A stretch of 40,959 nt of DNA from Deltaproteobacteria bacterium. GTDB lineage: Bacteria; Desulfobacterota; Desulfuromonadia; Desulfuromonadales; JAAYDE01. Under the pieces are notes generated by a model. The model worked only from the letters and a program-made list of their open reading frames with translations, was not told the DNA's origin and made no database searches. Positions within the stretch are counted from its first letter, which is position 1; each line of letters opens with the position of its first letter. The position numbers were made by a program, and so were the translations under genes. Shown here piece by piece: positions 33,820-40,959 of this stretch. The stretch spans positions 1 through 40,959 of the forward strand of contig JAFGRU010000094.1 of assembly GCA_016934985.1 (NCBI GenBank), written 5' to 3'.

Positions 33820-34566
33820 ATGGTCGTTTTGAGCATCGAGGCCCTGAGCAAGGTCAAAAAGGACAAGCAGCGCGGAGAAAAAAAGGTTCTCAACGGGATC
33901 GACCTGCTGGTCCGGGCCGGGGAGTTTGCGGTTCTGATCGGTCCTTCCGGAGGGGGCAAGAGCACCCTGCTGCGTCTTATCAACCGACTTGAGGAGCCTT
34001 CCTCGGGAAGCATCTTCCTGAGCGGCAAAGATCTTCGGGATTATCATCCTGTTGAGTTGCGGCGCAAGGCCGCTCTGGTCATGCAAAAACCCTTTATGTT
34101 TCCGGGCACGGCCCTGGACAACCTGCAACGCCCTTTTGCCTATGCCGGAGTTGAATTCCCCGGCAGGGATCACCCGGACATTCAAGGAGTTCTGGAAACC
34201 TGTTCCCTTCCCACGGAGTTGGTTCTTCAGGATGCCCGTTCCCTCTCCATCGGCCAGCAGCAGCGGGTCAGCCTCGCCAGAAGTCTCCTGATGGCACCTG
34301 ATATCCTGCTTCTTGATGAAACCATCAGCGCTCTCGACCGGCCGACGGCCGAAAAGGTTGCTCACGCTTTGCGTGGCCTTTGCCGGGAAAAGAGGCTCAC
34401 CGTTCTGATGGTTACCCACGACCTGCCACTGGCTGAGAAGGTCGCCAGCTATGGGGTTTATCTGGAAGGCGGCGCGGTTCTCGAGCAGGGAGCAGTGGCG
34501 GGGTTCTTCGGTGCGCCTCAGGAAGAGCCGTTGCGGAAATTCCTGACTCAGACCTCTTTTGATTGA
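33820..34566 (+). CDS. fetA: ABC transporter ATP-binding protein, FetA/YbbL type
   Basis: A 248-residue ATPase with Walker A GPSGGGKST (41-49), the Q-loop MQKPFMFPGTALDN, signature LSIGQQQRVSLARSLL, Walker B DILLLDETISALD and an H-loop MVTHDLP. It sits upstream of a FetB-like permease, and the pair matches FetAB (YbbL/YbbM), which in E. coli exports iron and protects against peroxide. The frame opens at a GTG (33811); the ATG at 33820, 6 nt from AGGTG, is preferred. A 219-bp gap separates it from fetB, unusual for partners. The same genome imports Fe(II) through Feo, so the two would balance iron. Confidence 0.88.
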   Translation: MVVLSIEALSKVKKDKQRGEKKVLNGIDLLVRAGEFAVLIGPSGGGKSTLLRLINRLEEPSSGSIFLSGKDLRDYHPVELRRKAALVMQKPFMFPGTALDNLQRPFAYAGVEFPGRDHPDIQGVLETCSLPTELVLQDARSLSIGQQQRVSLARSLLMAPDILLLDETISALDRPTAEKVAHALRGLCREKRLTVLMVTHDLPLAEKVASYGVYLEGGAVLEQGAVAGFFGAPQEEPLRKFLTQTSFD

Positions 34567-34785
34567 GACAATTTGAACGGGTTTTAAGTTCCCGGTATTA
34601 AGTGTTAAGTTACGAATTGCCCTTACGAGCGGCTAGTCACCTGTCACTTTTCTAAAGTCAGGTTGTTTAGTCCAAAGGCTGAAGGCCGAAGGAAAATCAA
34701 AAAATCTTCAGTCTATTTACCTTCAGTCTGATTTTAACTACGGCCCAAGAACTAAGACCTATTAGCGCTTATCGCGAGAGAAAAG
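34567..34785. other. Gap between fetA and fetB with short internal repeats
   Basis: 219 bp without an open frame. It holds CTTCAGTCT twice (34706-34714 and 34721-34729), a GGCTGAAGGCCGAAGG tract near 34677 and an AAGTGTTAAGTTACGAATTG tract. It looks like an inserted or decayed repeat rather than a normal operon spacer. The fetB gene may need its own promoter. Confidence 0.45.
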
Positions 34786-35595
34786 ATGGAAGCAAAAACC
34801 ATTATCGATTTAAATTATGTCGATCTCGCCCTGGTTTACGGTGTGATTCTCCTGATCGTCGCCCTTTGCCGCCACTGGAGAACAGGCCAGGAGAAAGACC
34901 TGACAATCGCCTCTCTGCGCATGGTGGTGCAGCTTCTGGCTGTCGGCTATCTTCTCCATCTGGTCTTTCGTATCGAAAGCCCCTGGCCGGTGATTCTCAT
35001 CCTTATCGTGATGGTCGGTTTCGCCATCCAGACCGTTTCCTCGCGGGTCAAGGAAAAGATGCCCCGGTTTTACCGCATCGTATCGGTCTCCATTTTTGTC
35101 GGGTGCGGTTTGACGACTTTTTTCTTTTGCCAGATCGTTGTCGGCCTGAGTCCCTGGTATGATCCCCGCTACCTGATTCCCCTGGCCGGGATGATCATCG
35201 GCAACTCCATGACCGGTGCGAGTCTGGCCGCCGAGCGTCTGGCCTCGGAGATGAAAGAACGCCGCGACGAGATTGAAACGTCACTTTGCCTGGGGGCAAC
35301 CTCACGCCTGGCTTCCCGGGAAATTGTACAGGGCGCTTTTCGTGCCGCCCTGATTCCCTCCATCAATTCCATGGCAGCCATGGGGATCGTTTTTCTGCCG
35401 GGCCTCATGACTGGTCAGATACTTTCCGGCACCGAACCGATCCTGGCGGTCAAGTACCAGATCGCCATCATGTGTATCATTTCCGGAAGCGTTGCGATTA
35501 CTTCGCTGTTGATAATAAACCAGGGCAGCCGGGTCTACTTCAGCGCGGCGGAGCAGTTGCTCGAGGTTCAGGACGGCGGGGTCAGGAGACCCTGA
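34786..35595 (+). CDS. fetB: ABC transporter permease, FetB/YbbM type
   Basis: A 269-residue inner-membrane permease with about seven hydrophobic helices. Family motifs include PWYDPRYLIPLAGMIIGNSM, TGASLAAERL, the coupling helix region ETSLCLGATSRLASREIVQG and MGIVFLPGLMTGQILSG. It is the partner of the FetA-like ATPase upstream. Length matches FetB (about 260). The ATG is preceded by a GAGAG purine run. Function as an iron exporter is inferred from the family. Confidence 0.9.
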   Translation: MEAKTIIDLNYVDLALVYGVILLIVALCRHWRTGQEKDLTIASLRMVVQLLAVGYLLHLVFRIESPWPVILILIVMVGFAIQTVSSRVKEKMPRFYRIVSVSIFVGCGLTTFFFCQIVVGLSPWYDPRYLIPLAGMIIGNSMTGASLAAERLASEMKERRDEIETSLCLGATSRLASREIVQGAFRAALIPSINSMAAMGIVFLPGLMTGQILSGTEPILAVKYQIAIMCIISGSVAITSLLIINQGSRVYFSAAEQLLEVQDGGVRRP

Positions 35596-35710
35596 ATTAA
35601 TCTGAAGTAATTCAGCCTTATTCCAACAGAGTATGCCCGATTTTCAAAAGGAAAACTGTTTTCTCAATAAGCTTTGTTAAAATTATAGAAAAACTTTGTC
35701 TAGTTTTGAC

Positions 35711-35848
35711 ACTATTCAGCACAAGGATTCGTAGTGCCCTTGGAAAGGGTATCTGCCAACCGGATGGCGGCAGCTAAGCCCCATGGATGGGCTCACGCGG
35801 CCCTTGGAACAGGCGATGGGAGGCATTGTGCCGACAAGCTGAATAAAT
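35711..35848 (-). repeat. Dispersed inverted-end repeat, copy B
   Basis: About 138 bp in the opposite orientation to the other copies. On the plus strand it begins ACTATTCAGCACAAGGATTC and ends CTGAATAAAT. The core reads, on the minus strand, CCAAGGGCCGCGTGAGCCCA and GGGGCTTAGCTGCCGCCATC, closely matching copies A and C. It lies between fetB and the hemolysin III gene and ends about 40 bp before the latter. It has no open frame. Confidence 0.88.
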
Positions 35849-35889
35849 TACGTCGTTTTTAGTTTCAGAACCTTCAATTGCTCCGGCCC

Positions 35890-36540
35890 ATGGATCCGCG
35901 TTATTACAAGCCCACCCAATTTCTAAACACGCTCACTCCTGCCCTTGGCCTTCTTCTGAGCATTCCCGGCTTGGTGCTGTTGGTAGCCCATGCATCCAGC
36001 AATGGAAATGGCTGGCATCTTGTGAGCGTTACCATCTACGGAATATCTCTTGTTATTTCATATTCCGCGTTTACCTTTTATCATATTTTTAAATTTCATG
36101 AACGTTGGGGAACGGTTTTTAAAATTCTTGATCACTCCACCATCTATCTGCTCATTGCTGGTACTTACACCCCTTTTACCTTGGTTACCCTGCGCGGGCA
36201 TTGGGGGTGGCCGTTGTTTGCCACGGTGTGGGGGGTGACTGTTCTGGGTGTCCTTTTTAAAATTTTTTTCGTACATCAATTCAAAATTTTGGGACCGTTG
36301 ATTTATCTCTTCATGGGCTGGCTGATTATCTTTGCAATTGAACCCGTGGTTGAACTGATACCATGGCCGGGGTTACAGCTGCTTTTGGCTGGTGGATTTT
36401 TCTACAGTTTCGGTCTGATTTTTTACGCCTGGAAAAAACTCCTTTTTCATCACGCCATCTGGCACCTTTTTGTTCTGGCAGGAAGCATTTGTCACTATTT
36501 TGCTGTTTATAATCATGTCATTCCTCCGCCCGGTATATAA
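35890..36540 (+). CDS. Hemolysin III (YqfA/HlyIII, PAQR-like) family membrane protein
   Basis: A 216-residue membrane protein of about seven helices. Typical HlyIII motifs are YSAFTFYHIF with KFHERW, LDHSTIYLLIAGTYTPFTLV, MGWLIIF and, at the C-terminus, HHAIWHLFVLAGSICHYFAV, whose histidines form the presumed zinc site of PAQR-like proteins. The frame opens at a TTG (35878); the ATG at 35890 is taken as the start although no clear ribosome binding site precedes it. Repeat copies B and C flank the gene in opposite orientations. Hemolysis is a family name only; the role here is unknown. Confidence 0.92.
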   Translation: MDPRYYKPTQFLNTLTPALGLLLSIPGLVLLVAHASSNGNGWHLVSVTIYGISLVISYSAFTFYHIFKFHERWGTVFKILDHSTIYLLIAGTYTPFTLVTLRGHWGWPLFATVWGVTVLGVLFKIFFVHQFKILGPLIYLFMGWLIIFAIEPVVELIPWPGLQLLLAGGFFYSFGLIFYAWKKLLFHHAIWHLFVLAGSICHYFAVYNHVIPPPGI

Positions 36541-36550
36541 ATTCTGAGGA

Positions 36551-36687
36551 ATTATTCAGCTTATCGACACAAGGACTTCCATCGCCCATTCCAAGGGCCG
36601 CGTGAACCCATCCACGGGGCTTAGCTGCCGCCATCCGGGCGGCAGATGCCCTTTCCATAGGCGACACAAGTCCTTGTGCTGAATAGT
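36551..36687 (+). repeat. Dispersed inverted-end repeat, copy C (most complete)
   Basis: 137 bp from ATTATTCAGC to GCTGAATAGT, starting 10 bp after the hemolysin III gene stop. The arms pair as ATTCAGC/GCTGAAT, CACAAGGACTT/AAGTCCTTGTG, TCGCC/GGCGA and AAGGGC/GCCCTT. The middle carries CCATCCACGGGGCTTAGC and the stem TGCCGCC/GGCGGCA with loop ATCCG. This gives a long hairpin with a branched top. It could also act as the terminator of the hemolysin III gene. Confidence 0.88.
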
Positions 36688-36972
36688 TTCAATCCTGATT
36701 GTTAACAAGTCCCAATTCATTTTGTCTCCCTGCAAATCCGGAAGAGTGAACAAGAAAGAATATCAAAACGTGCTCAGAAAGCAGTCAAATTTGACCTTGG
36801 CCGCCCTCAGGGGCCGGACAAGCGAGAGGGTCAACAGTCTATGGAATGCCTGTTTCCTGCTGGACGACATTTATTCTGAAAATATAAAACTGATGGATTG
36901 AAGCTGAGGTTTTCCTGAACGCATCGAATAAATCGGCTGTCTGGGCACGATCATCGGGGATTGCCGGCAAAT
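36688..36972. other. Intergenic region without recognised feature
   Basis: About 285 bp between repeat copy C and the terminator of the DUF2059 gene. No frame with a ribosome binding site is seen on either strand, and no further repeat copy. Confidence 0.4.
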
Positions 36973-37003
36973 AGAAAAGGGCGGGATTTTCCCGCCCTTT
37001 TCT
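36973..37003 (-). terminator. Rho-independent terminator of the DUF2059 gene
   Basis: A 14-bp perfect stem AGAAAAGGGCGGGA/TCCCGCCCTTTTCT with a 3-base loop, 6 bp past the DUF2059 stop on the minus strand. Its 3' arm supplies the T-rich tract, TTTTCT. Confidence 0.85.
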
Positions 37004-37008
37004 GGGTA

Positions 37009-37854
37009 TTAGATTTCGAAACCCTGTGATTTTCCTTTGTGAAGAAGAACCAGGTTTCTGCTCACCTCGGAAAACCATTGCTTGAGGATATAACCAAGGG
37101 CATTGCCGGTTATTCGAATCTCTTCCTGACCGGTTTCGGTGGCATAAAAATGGATATAACGGGTCAACTCGCGGCTGGAAATGTTTCGGTAGGTGTAGAA
37201 GGATGAAAGGATTATCTGCTGACGAAAGGCATCTTTCATGGCGGGCTGCATTTTTCCAATTTCGGTGTAGATACGGTCGAGGGATTCGCGTTTCATTTCG
37301 GGCAGGGCGAGGTTGACGGATTCCATCATGCCTTTCATGATTTCCATGAATATTTTGGTCATGAGGTCCGACATCCGGGTGGTCTCCTCTAGTCTCCGGA
37401 TCAGCTCGATACGCTCCTCCGTTGGAGGAAGTTCTTTCATATCAATAATATAGCGGACCATATTGGTTTGTTCCGAAGGAGAGGATGAGCGCACCTCTTC
37501 ACGGGTCACTTTTTTCGCCAGGGGACTTTCCAGCCAACGCAGCAACTTGTGGAGCAGTTGCCTGTCGGTATTTTGCAGCAGGTAGGTTGCCAGTTCCTCC
37601 TCGAATCGCTCAATATTAAAGCTTTCTTTCATCATCTCAAATACCTGCTTCTCGACTTCGGGGTCCCGGGAGGTTAAGCGCGCCTGGGCGGCCATGGCGT
37701 CCATTTGTTCCGGAAAGGATGTAAGCATGTTTTTGATTCCGGAAATTTCGATATAACGCTGAACCATTTCTTGATGAGTTTCAGCAACAGCGATTCCGGT
37801 TGACAACAAAAGCAGGCAAAGGGTGAATTGTAAAATCACCTTGACAGGTCTCAT
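37009..37854 (-). CDS. Secreted DUF2059 domain protein
   Basis: A 281-residue exported protein of unknown function with a signal peptide (basic MRPVK, hydrophobic 6-23, likely cleavage after AVA-E near 24). The remainder is almost wholly helical. The DUF2059-like repeat pattern appears twice: an early ETHQEMVQRYIEISG segment, then FRQQIILSSFYTYRNISSRE with LTRYIHFYATETGQ, which recalls the LxxIxxFYxSPxGQ motif of the family. AAAGGAG is 5 nt before the ATG. It is a single gene closed by its own terminator. Periplasmic location is inferred; no catalytic residues are recognised. Confidence 0.85.
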   Translation of the reverse strand: MRPVKVILQFTLCLLLLSTGIAVAETHQEMVQRYIEISGIKNMLTSFPEQMDAMAAQARLTSRDPEVEKQVFEMMKESFNIERFEEELATYLLQNTDRQLLHKLLRWLESPLAKKVTREEVRSSSPSEQTNMVRYIIDMKELPPTEERIELIRRLEETTRMSDLMTKIFMEIMKGMMESVNLALPEMKRESLDRIYTEIGKMQPAMKDAFRQQIILSSFYTYRNISSRELTRYIHFYATETGQEEIRITGNALGYILKQWFSEVSRNLVLLHKGKSQGFEI

Positions 37855-38214
37855 GTATGCTCCTTTTTGCGGGCTTTCGGTTATAAGCAGTTGTGAGGCG
37901 TTGTTTTTGGATTCGAAATAGCGAAGGTGCCCCGGAAGTGATTAAATTTAAAAATAGTGACCAAAATTGCCTACTTTCTTCCAAAAAAATCGCTTTAACA
38001 AGGGGTTGCGGGGCCAGGAGCTTGTTTATCTTTCAAAAAAGGTGCCTTGATCCCCGTCCGCATAATGCGTCCATCAGCCGCGAGCGGCGGCCAGGCCCCA
38101 GGTCGTTGGGAAATTAATCAATCGCAGGCATAAAAACGTTGACATATCAAATACTTATAATTCAAAATCGTTAGGTGTAGGTGGCTCCTCAGTGATTTAG
38201 CCTGATTAAATCGA
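37855..38214. other. Intergenic region without recognised feature
   Basis: About 360 bp between the DUF2059 gene start and repeat copy D. It is moderately AT-rich with one GC-rich patch (about 38080-38105). No frame with a credible start is seen on either strand, and no tRNA-like cloverleaf is apparent. Confidence 0.4.
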
Positions 38215-38300
38215 AATTATTCAGACATTTCGGCACAATGCCTCGCATCGCCCATTCCAAGCCCCATGGATCAGCGACACGAGTCCTTGTGCTGAATAGT
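38215..38300 (+). repeat. Dispersed inverted-end repeat, copy D (internally deleted)
   Basis: About 86 bp. Both ends are intact (ATTATTCAG at left, TCCTTGTGCTGAATAGT at right) and the left arm runs to CGCCCATTCCAAG. About 50 bp of the interior, including the TGCCGCC/GGCGGCA stem, is missing. It ends about 45 bp before the start of the MBL gene. Confidence 0.85.
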
Positions 38301-38344
38301 TTTATTAAAGCTTTTCCAGCGCCCTGCTAAAAAAGGGATACTTT

Positions 38345-39259
38345 ATGGACAATCCTGTTTGTATCGATCTTGATCAACCGCAACTTGAGGGTTTTCGCAA
38401 GTTTCTCAGTGCCTGGCTGTATCGCTGGGGTGGGAAGACCTTTCTTGTCGATCCCGGTCCGCTTTCGACCATATCCATTCTTGTCGCCGCTCTAAAGAAG
38501 CTCCAGGTTAAAAAGCTCGATTATATCCTTCTGACCCATATTCACATCGATCACGCCGGCGGTACCGGAGCATTACTCAATTTATTCCCTGAGGCCCGGG
38601 TTATCTGTCATCCGGAAGGGGTTAGGCATCTGGTCGCGCCTGAAAAACTCTGGCAGGGTTCCCTTAAAGTCCTTGGCCCGGTGGCCGAGGCCTATGGCGA
38701 AATCCTGCCCGTTCCTGCAGCCAGGGTCGGTTTTGAGGAATATCTGGGCGACAACGGTGCACGAGCCTATCTCTCGCCCGGGCATTCCGCCCATCATTGC
38801 TGCTACCTGATTGGCGATATTCTTTTCGGCGGTGAGGTGGCGGGTGTGCGCTGCGAGGTTCCCCACGGCATTTATATGCGTCCTGCGACGCCACCGCGTT
38901 TTTTCCTCGATGTCGCCCTTGATTCCATTGAGCGCATGCTGGCTCTGCAGCCGGACCGTATGGTTTTCGGTCATTACGGCCTCGTTGATACCGCAATGGA
39001 GCATTTGCGCATCGGCCACGATCAGCTGCTTCTCTGGGTCCGGGGGGTGATAGCAACCGCAGGGGTGGAAAAGTCCAAACGCGAGGCGGTGTTCTTTGAG
39101 TGGCTGCTGGCCCGGGATGAGTATTTTCGTAACATCAGGCAACTGGAACCGGATATCTTTGCCCGTGAGCAGGTTTTTTTGAAAAATTCCCTGGCGGGTA
39201 TGAGCGGGTATGCCGACAGCCTTAGCGAATCGGAGCGGAAGGCGATAGAAGAGAGATGA
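38345..39259 (+). CDS. MBL-fold metallohydrolase
   Basis: A 304-residue cytosolic metallo-beta-lactamase fold protein. The zinc motif HIHIDH is at 65-70 (LLTHIHIDHAGGTG); later ligand segments are LSPGHSAHHCCYL, GGEVAG in the Asp-ligand position and FGHYGL. The C-terminal 100 residues are helical and may cap the active site. At position GGEVAG the usual bridging Asp (GDT or GDV) appears as Glu, which is unusual. AAGGGA is about 6 nt before the ATG. The gene converges on an MFS transporter with 6 bp between stops. The substrate is unknown. Confidence 0.9.
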   Translation: MDNPVCIDLDQPQLEGFRKFLSAWLYRWGGKTFLVDPGPLSTISILVAALKKLQVKKLDYILLTHIHIDHAGGTGALLNLFPEARVICHPEGVRHLVAPEKLWQGSLKVLGPVAEAYGEILPVPAARVGFEEYLGDNGARAYLSPGHSAHHCCYLIGDILFGGEVAGVRCEVPHGIYMRPATPPRFFLDVALDSIERMLALQPDRMVFGHYGLVDTAMEHLRIGHDQLLLWVRGVIATAGVEKSKREAVFFEWLLARDEYFRNIRQLEPDIFAREQVFLKNSLAGMSGYADSLSESERKAIEER

Positions 39260-39265
39260 TTTTCT

Positions 39266-40549
39266 TCACCTGGAGTGCTGAGGAAAGGATTCCTTCAGCA
39301 GCAGGCTCGCCAGAAACGCCAGGCAGGCGGAAGCGAAAAAGAGGCGAAAAGCGAAGCCGTAGGCAGCGGCAGAATAGGTCTGCAAACCGCTGCTTTGGGA
39401 TTCGAGCAGGTAGCCGACCGCCGGCTGCATGAGGGCTCCTCCCAGAAAGGGAAAGAGGTTGACGAGACCGACGGCGGTGCCGGCCATGCCTACCGGAAAA
39501 AGCTCCTTGGTCATGGTGAAGCCGATTGCGACCACGCTGCTGGCTGAAAGGCTCATGAAAAACACCAGCAGGTAAAGCATCGGTTTGGTTAACCCCGCCG
39601 GAATAAAGGCGAGGGGCAGGGTCACCAGTACCAGGATCAGGGCGGCGGCCACGAGAATGATTTTGCGTGAGCGCAGGCGGTCGGACAGGATGCTGAGCAG
39701 GGGGCTGCCGACAATCATGGCCAACGCCAGCATGTCCATGATCCCGCCGGCCTGAACCTTGGTCAGGCCGTAAACCTGCATCAGGTAGGGTGCTCCCCAA
39801 AGGCCCGCAAAAGCGAAGAAAACCCCGCAGGAGAAAAAAAACCAGGCGGCGAGGGGCCAGAACGGGCGGGCCGAGAGCACGGTCTTGAGACCGTCGATGA
39901 GACCGGGTTGCCCCCCCTGACCGTGGGTGGAAGGTTCTCTCTCTTCAGGTGTTGGAAGGCCTTTCTCCGCAGGAGAGTTGCGGACATAAATCCAGATGAC
40001 GGCGGCCAGGATGAGGGTGGCGATGCCGATGGCAACAAAGCTGCCCCGCCAGCCGAGGCTGTTGCTCAGGTAGGCAAGGGGGGTGGCGGTAGTGAGAACG
40101 CCGACCCCGCCCAGGGCCATGAGAATGCCCGCGACCTTGGCGAATTCGGAGACCTTGAACCACTGGGTGAGGATCTTGAGGGTGGCGACAAAGAGCATGG
40201 ATACGCCGATACCGACCAGGAGGCGGGCCAGGATGGCCCAGCCAACGGAGGTCACCATGCCCAGGAAAATGGAGGCGAGACCGGCGAGGATGAAACTGAA
40301 GGTGACGGTCCGGCGCGGGCCCAGGGAATCGGCCAGAAGACCGGCCGGCAGTTGCATCAGGGCATAGGGATAGAAATAAGCGGAGGCAAGGACACCGATC
40401 AAGGCTCCGCCCACCTGAAGATCCTTCATCATGTCGAGGGCTACGACGTTGGTGCTAAGACGATGAAAATAGACCAGGATGTAGCCGCATGCCAAAAGGC
40501 CGAAAACCAGCCAGCGGTAGAATGAAGTCCTGTGGGATTTCGTCGTCAT
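39266..40549 (-). CDS. Major facilitator superfamily transporter
   Basis: A 427-residue inner-membrane transporter with 12 predicted helices in two halves around a charged central loop (about 195-215). MFS motif A appears as GLLADSLGPRRTV after helix 2, and a second copy as SDRLRSRK in the C-terminal half. FHRLSTNVVALDMMKD in the first loop resembles the organic anion or hexuronate (ACS/ExuT-like) group, so the cargo may be an organic acid, but this is not certain. Repeat remnant E lies 36 bp upstream of the start. The ribosome binding site is weak. Confidence 0.9.
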   Translation of the reverse strand: MTTKSHRTSFYRWLVFGLLACGYILVYFHRLSTNVVALDMMKDLQVGGALIGVLASAYFYPYALMQLPAGLLADSLGPRRTVTFSFILAGLASIFLGMVTSVGWAILARLLVGIGVSMLFVATLKILTQWFKVSEFAKVAGILMALGGVGVLTTATPLAYLSNSLGWRGSFVAIGIATLILAAVIWIYVRNSPAEKGLPTPEEREPSTHGQGGQPGLIDGLKTVLSARPFWPLAAWFFFSCGVFFAFAGLWGAPYLMQVYGLTKVQAGGIMDMLALAMIVGSPLLSILSDRLRSRKIILVAAALILVLVTLPLAFIPAGLTKPMLYLLVFFMSLSASSVVAIGFTMTKELFPVGMAGTAVGLVNLFPFLGGALMQPAVGYLLESQSSGLQTYSAAAYGFAFRLFFASACLAFLASLLLKESFPQHSR

Positions 40550-40584
40550 GGCAATTCTTTCCCAAGTTTGTTGGCGGATGGAAC

Positions 40585-40630
40585 CGTCCTACCCATTCCA
40601 GGGGTCGCATGAACCCATCCATGAGTGCTG
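40585..40630 (+). repeat. Dispersed repeat, fragment E
   Basis: Only the left part of the core is present: ACCCATTCCAGGGGTCGCAT followed by GAACCCATCCATG, matching copy A closely. Both inverted ends are missing. It lies between the TM2-domain gene and the MFS transporter gene, so it may contribute to the leader of the latter. Confidence 0.7.
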
Positions 40631-40640
40631 CGGGTAATTG

Positions 40641-40958
40641 TTACCTTTGTTGATTGACAATTGTGATCTGATCGTTGAGAGTCCAGAAGTCGTAAAGAAT
40701 CCCCAGCAGAAAGAACCCACCCGTCAGAAGATAGATGATCCCGGTGAGCCACTTGCCCATGTACATGCGATGAATCCCAAGAAGCCCTAAGAAGGTCAGC
40801 AGAACCCAGGCCAGGGTGTAATCGATGCGTCCTGCTTGAAATCTCAGGTCGGCCTGGCGGTCCATGGAGGGAATCAGGAAGAGGTCGATGAGCCAGCCGA
40901 TGCCGAGAAGGCCGAGGGTAAAGAAATAAACCGTTCCGGAAAAGGGTTTGCCGTAATA
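40641..40958 (-). CDS. TM2-domain membrane protein (partial, N-terminus beyond window)
   Basis: The frame stays open to the right edge, so the Met at 40865 is not the start. The visible 105 residues begin YYGKPFSGTVYFFTLGLLGI with GWLIDLFLIP, the second half of one TM2 domain. A second TM2 domain follows: WVLLTFLGLLGIHRMYMGKW, then GIIYLLTGGFFLLGILYDFW. TM2 proteins are small membrane proteins with two helices and a polar DRF-like loop motif (here the HRMYMG turn). Function is not known. It ends 11 bp before repeat fragment E. Confidence 0.85.
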   Translation of the reverse strand, partial: YYGKPFSGTVYFFTLGLLGIGWLIDLFLIPSMDRQADLRFQAGRIDYTLAWVLLTFLGLLGIHRMYMGKWLTGIIYLLTGGFFLLGILYDFWTLNDQITIVNQQR

Positions 40959-40959
40959 A

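Noticed and set aside
1..40959. CRISPR arrays, tRNA or rRNA genes, phage or IS transposase genes
   Set aside because: No regularly spaced direct repeats, no cloverleaf-like segment and no recognisable transposase or integrase frame were seen.

Overview
The window looks like chromosome from a free-living Gram-negative bacterium, most likely a Deltaproteobacterium of the Desulfuromonadales (Geobacter, Pelobacter or Desulfuromonas relatives). The evidence is a dtxR-feoA-feoA-feoB iron operon, a fimT-pilW-pilV-pilX-pilY1 minor pilin operon, a lipoprotein/OmpA gene, a PAS-GGDEF protein with a Cys-rich PAS domain, and a B12-riboswitch-controlled metE. The taxonomic call is inference; no rRNA or marker gene is present. 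I see no phage, integrase, transposase, tRNA, rRNA or CRISPR array.

Layout. 1-2134: ferrous iron uptake operon on the minus strand (DtxR-type repressor, two FeoA proteins, FeoB running off the left edge), with a sigma70-like promoter and a perfect 16-bp palindromic operator. 2237-5920: M48 protease, secreted dienelactone-hydrolase-like protein, FAH-family protein and, on the minus strand, a flavin reductase-like protein. 6028-11748: minor pilin/PilY1 operon closed by a strong terminator. 12051-16034: PLP aminotransferase converging on metE, whose leader holds a cobalamin riboswitch and a hairpin that hides the metE ribosome binding site. 16213-18729: SnoaL-like gene broken by one stop codon, LysE exporter with an AraC regulator, and a small hypothetical. 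19116-23116: OmpA lipoprotein overlapping an ExeA-like ATPase that carries ankyrin repeats, then a diguanylate cyclase. 23467-27228: amino-acid dehydrogenase, AI-2E family membrane protein, receiver-histidine kinase. 27359-31978: tight plus-strand cluster of FAD oxidoreductase, YhaM-like OB/HD protein, MBL hydrolase and coaBC. 32030-35595: secreted zinc phospholipase C-like protein, type 4 uracil-DNA glycosylase and a FetAB-type ABC pair. 35711-40958: hemolysin III-like protein, DUF2059 protein, a second MBL protein, an MFS transporter and a TM2-domain protein.

The most unusual signal is a dispersed intergenic repeat of about 135 bp with inverted ends (ACTATTCAGCACAAGG-like). Five copies or remnants lie at 16067, 35711, 36551, 38215 and 40585. 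It has no coding capacity and folds as a long branched hairpin; base changes between copies preserve pairing. Two opposite-facing copies flank the hemolysin III gene. It looks like a MITE or a mobile structured-RNA element.

Other points to check are an ExeA ATPase with ankyrin repeats where a peptidoglycan-binding domain is usual, runs of calcium-loop motifs in both PilW and PilY1, and the riboswitch-linked ribosome-binding-site hairpin of metE. Several genes use start codons downstream of the longest open frame, chosen here from ribosome-binding-site spacing.
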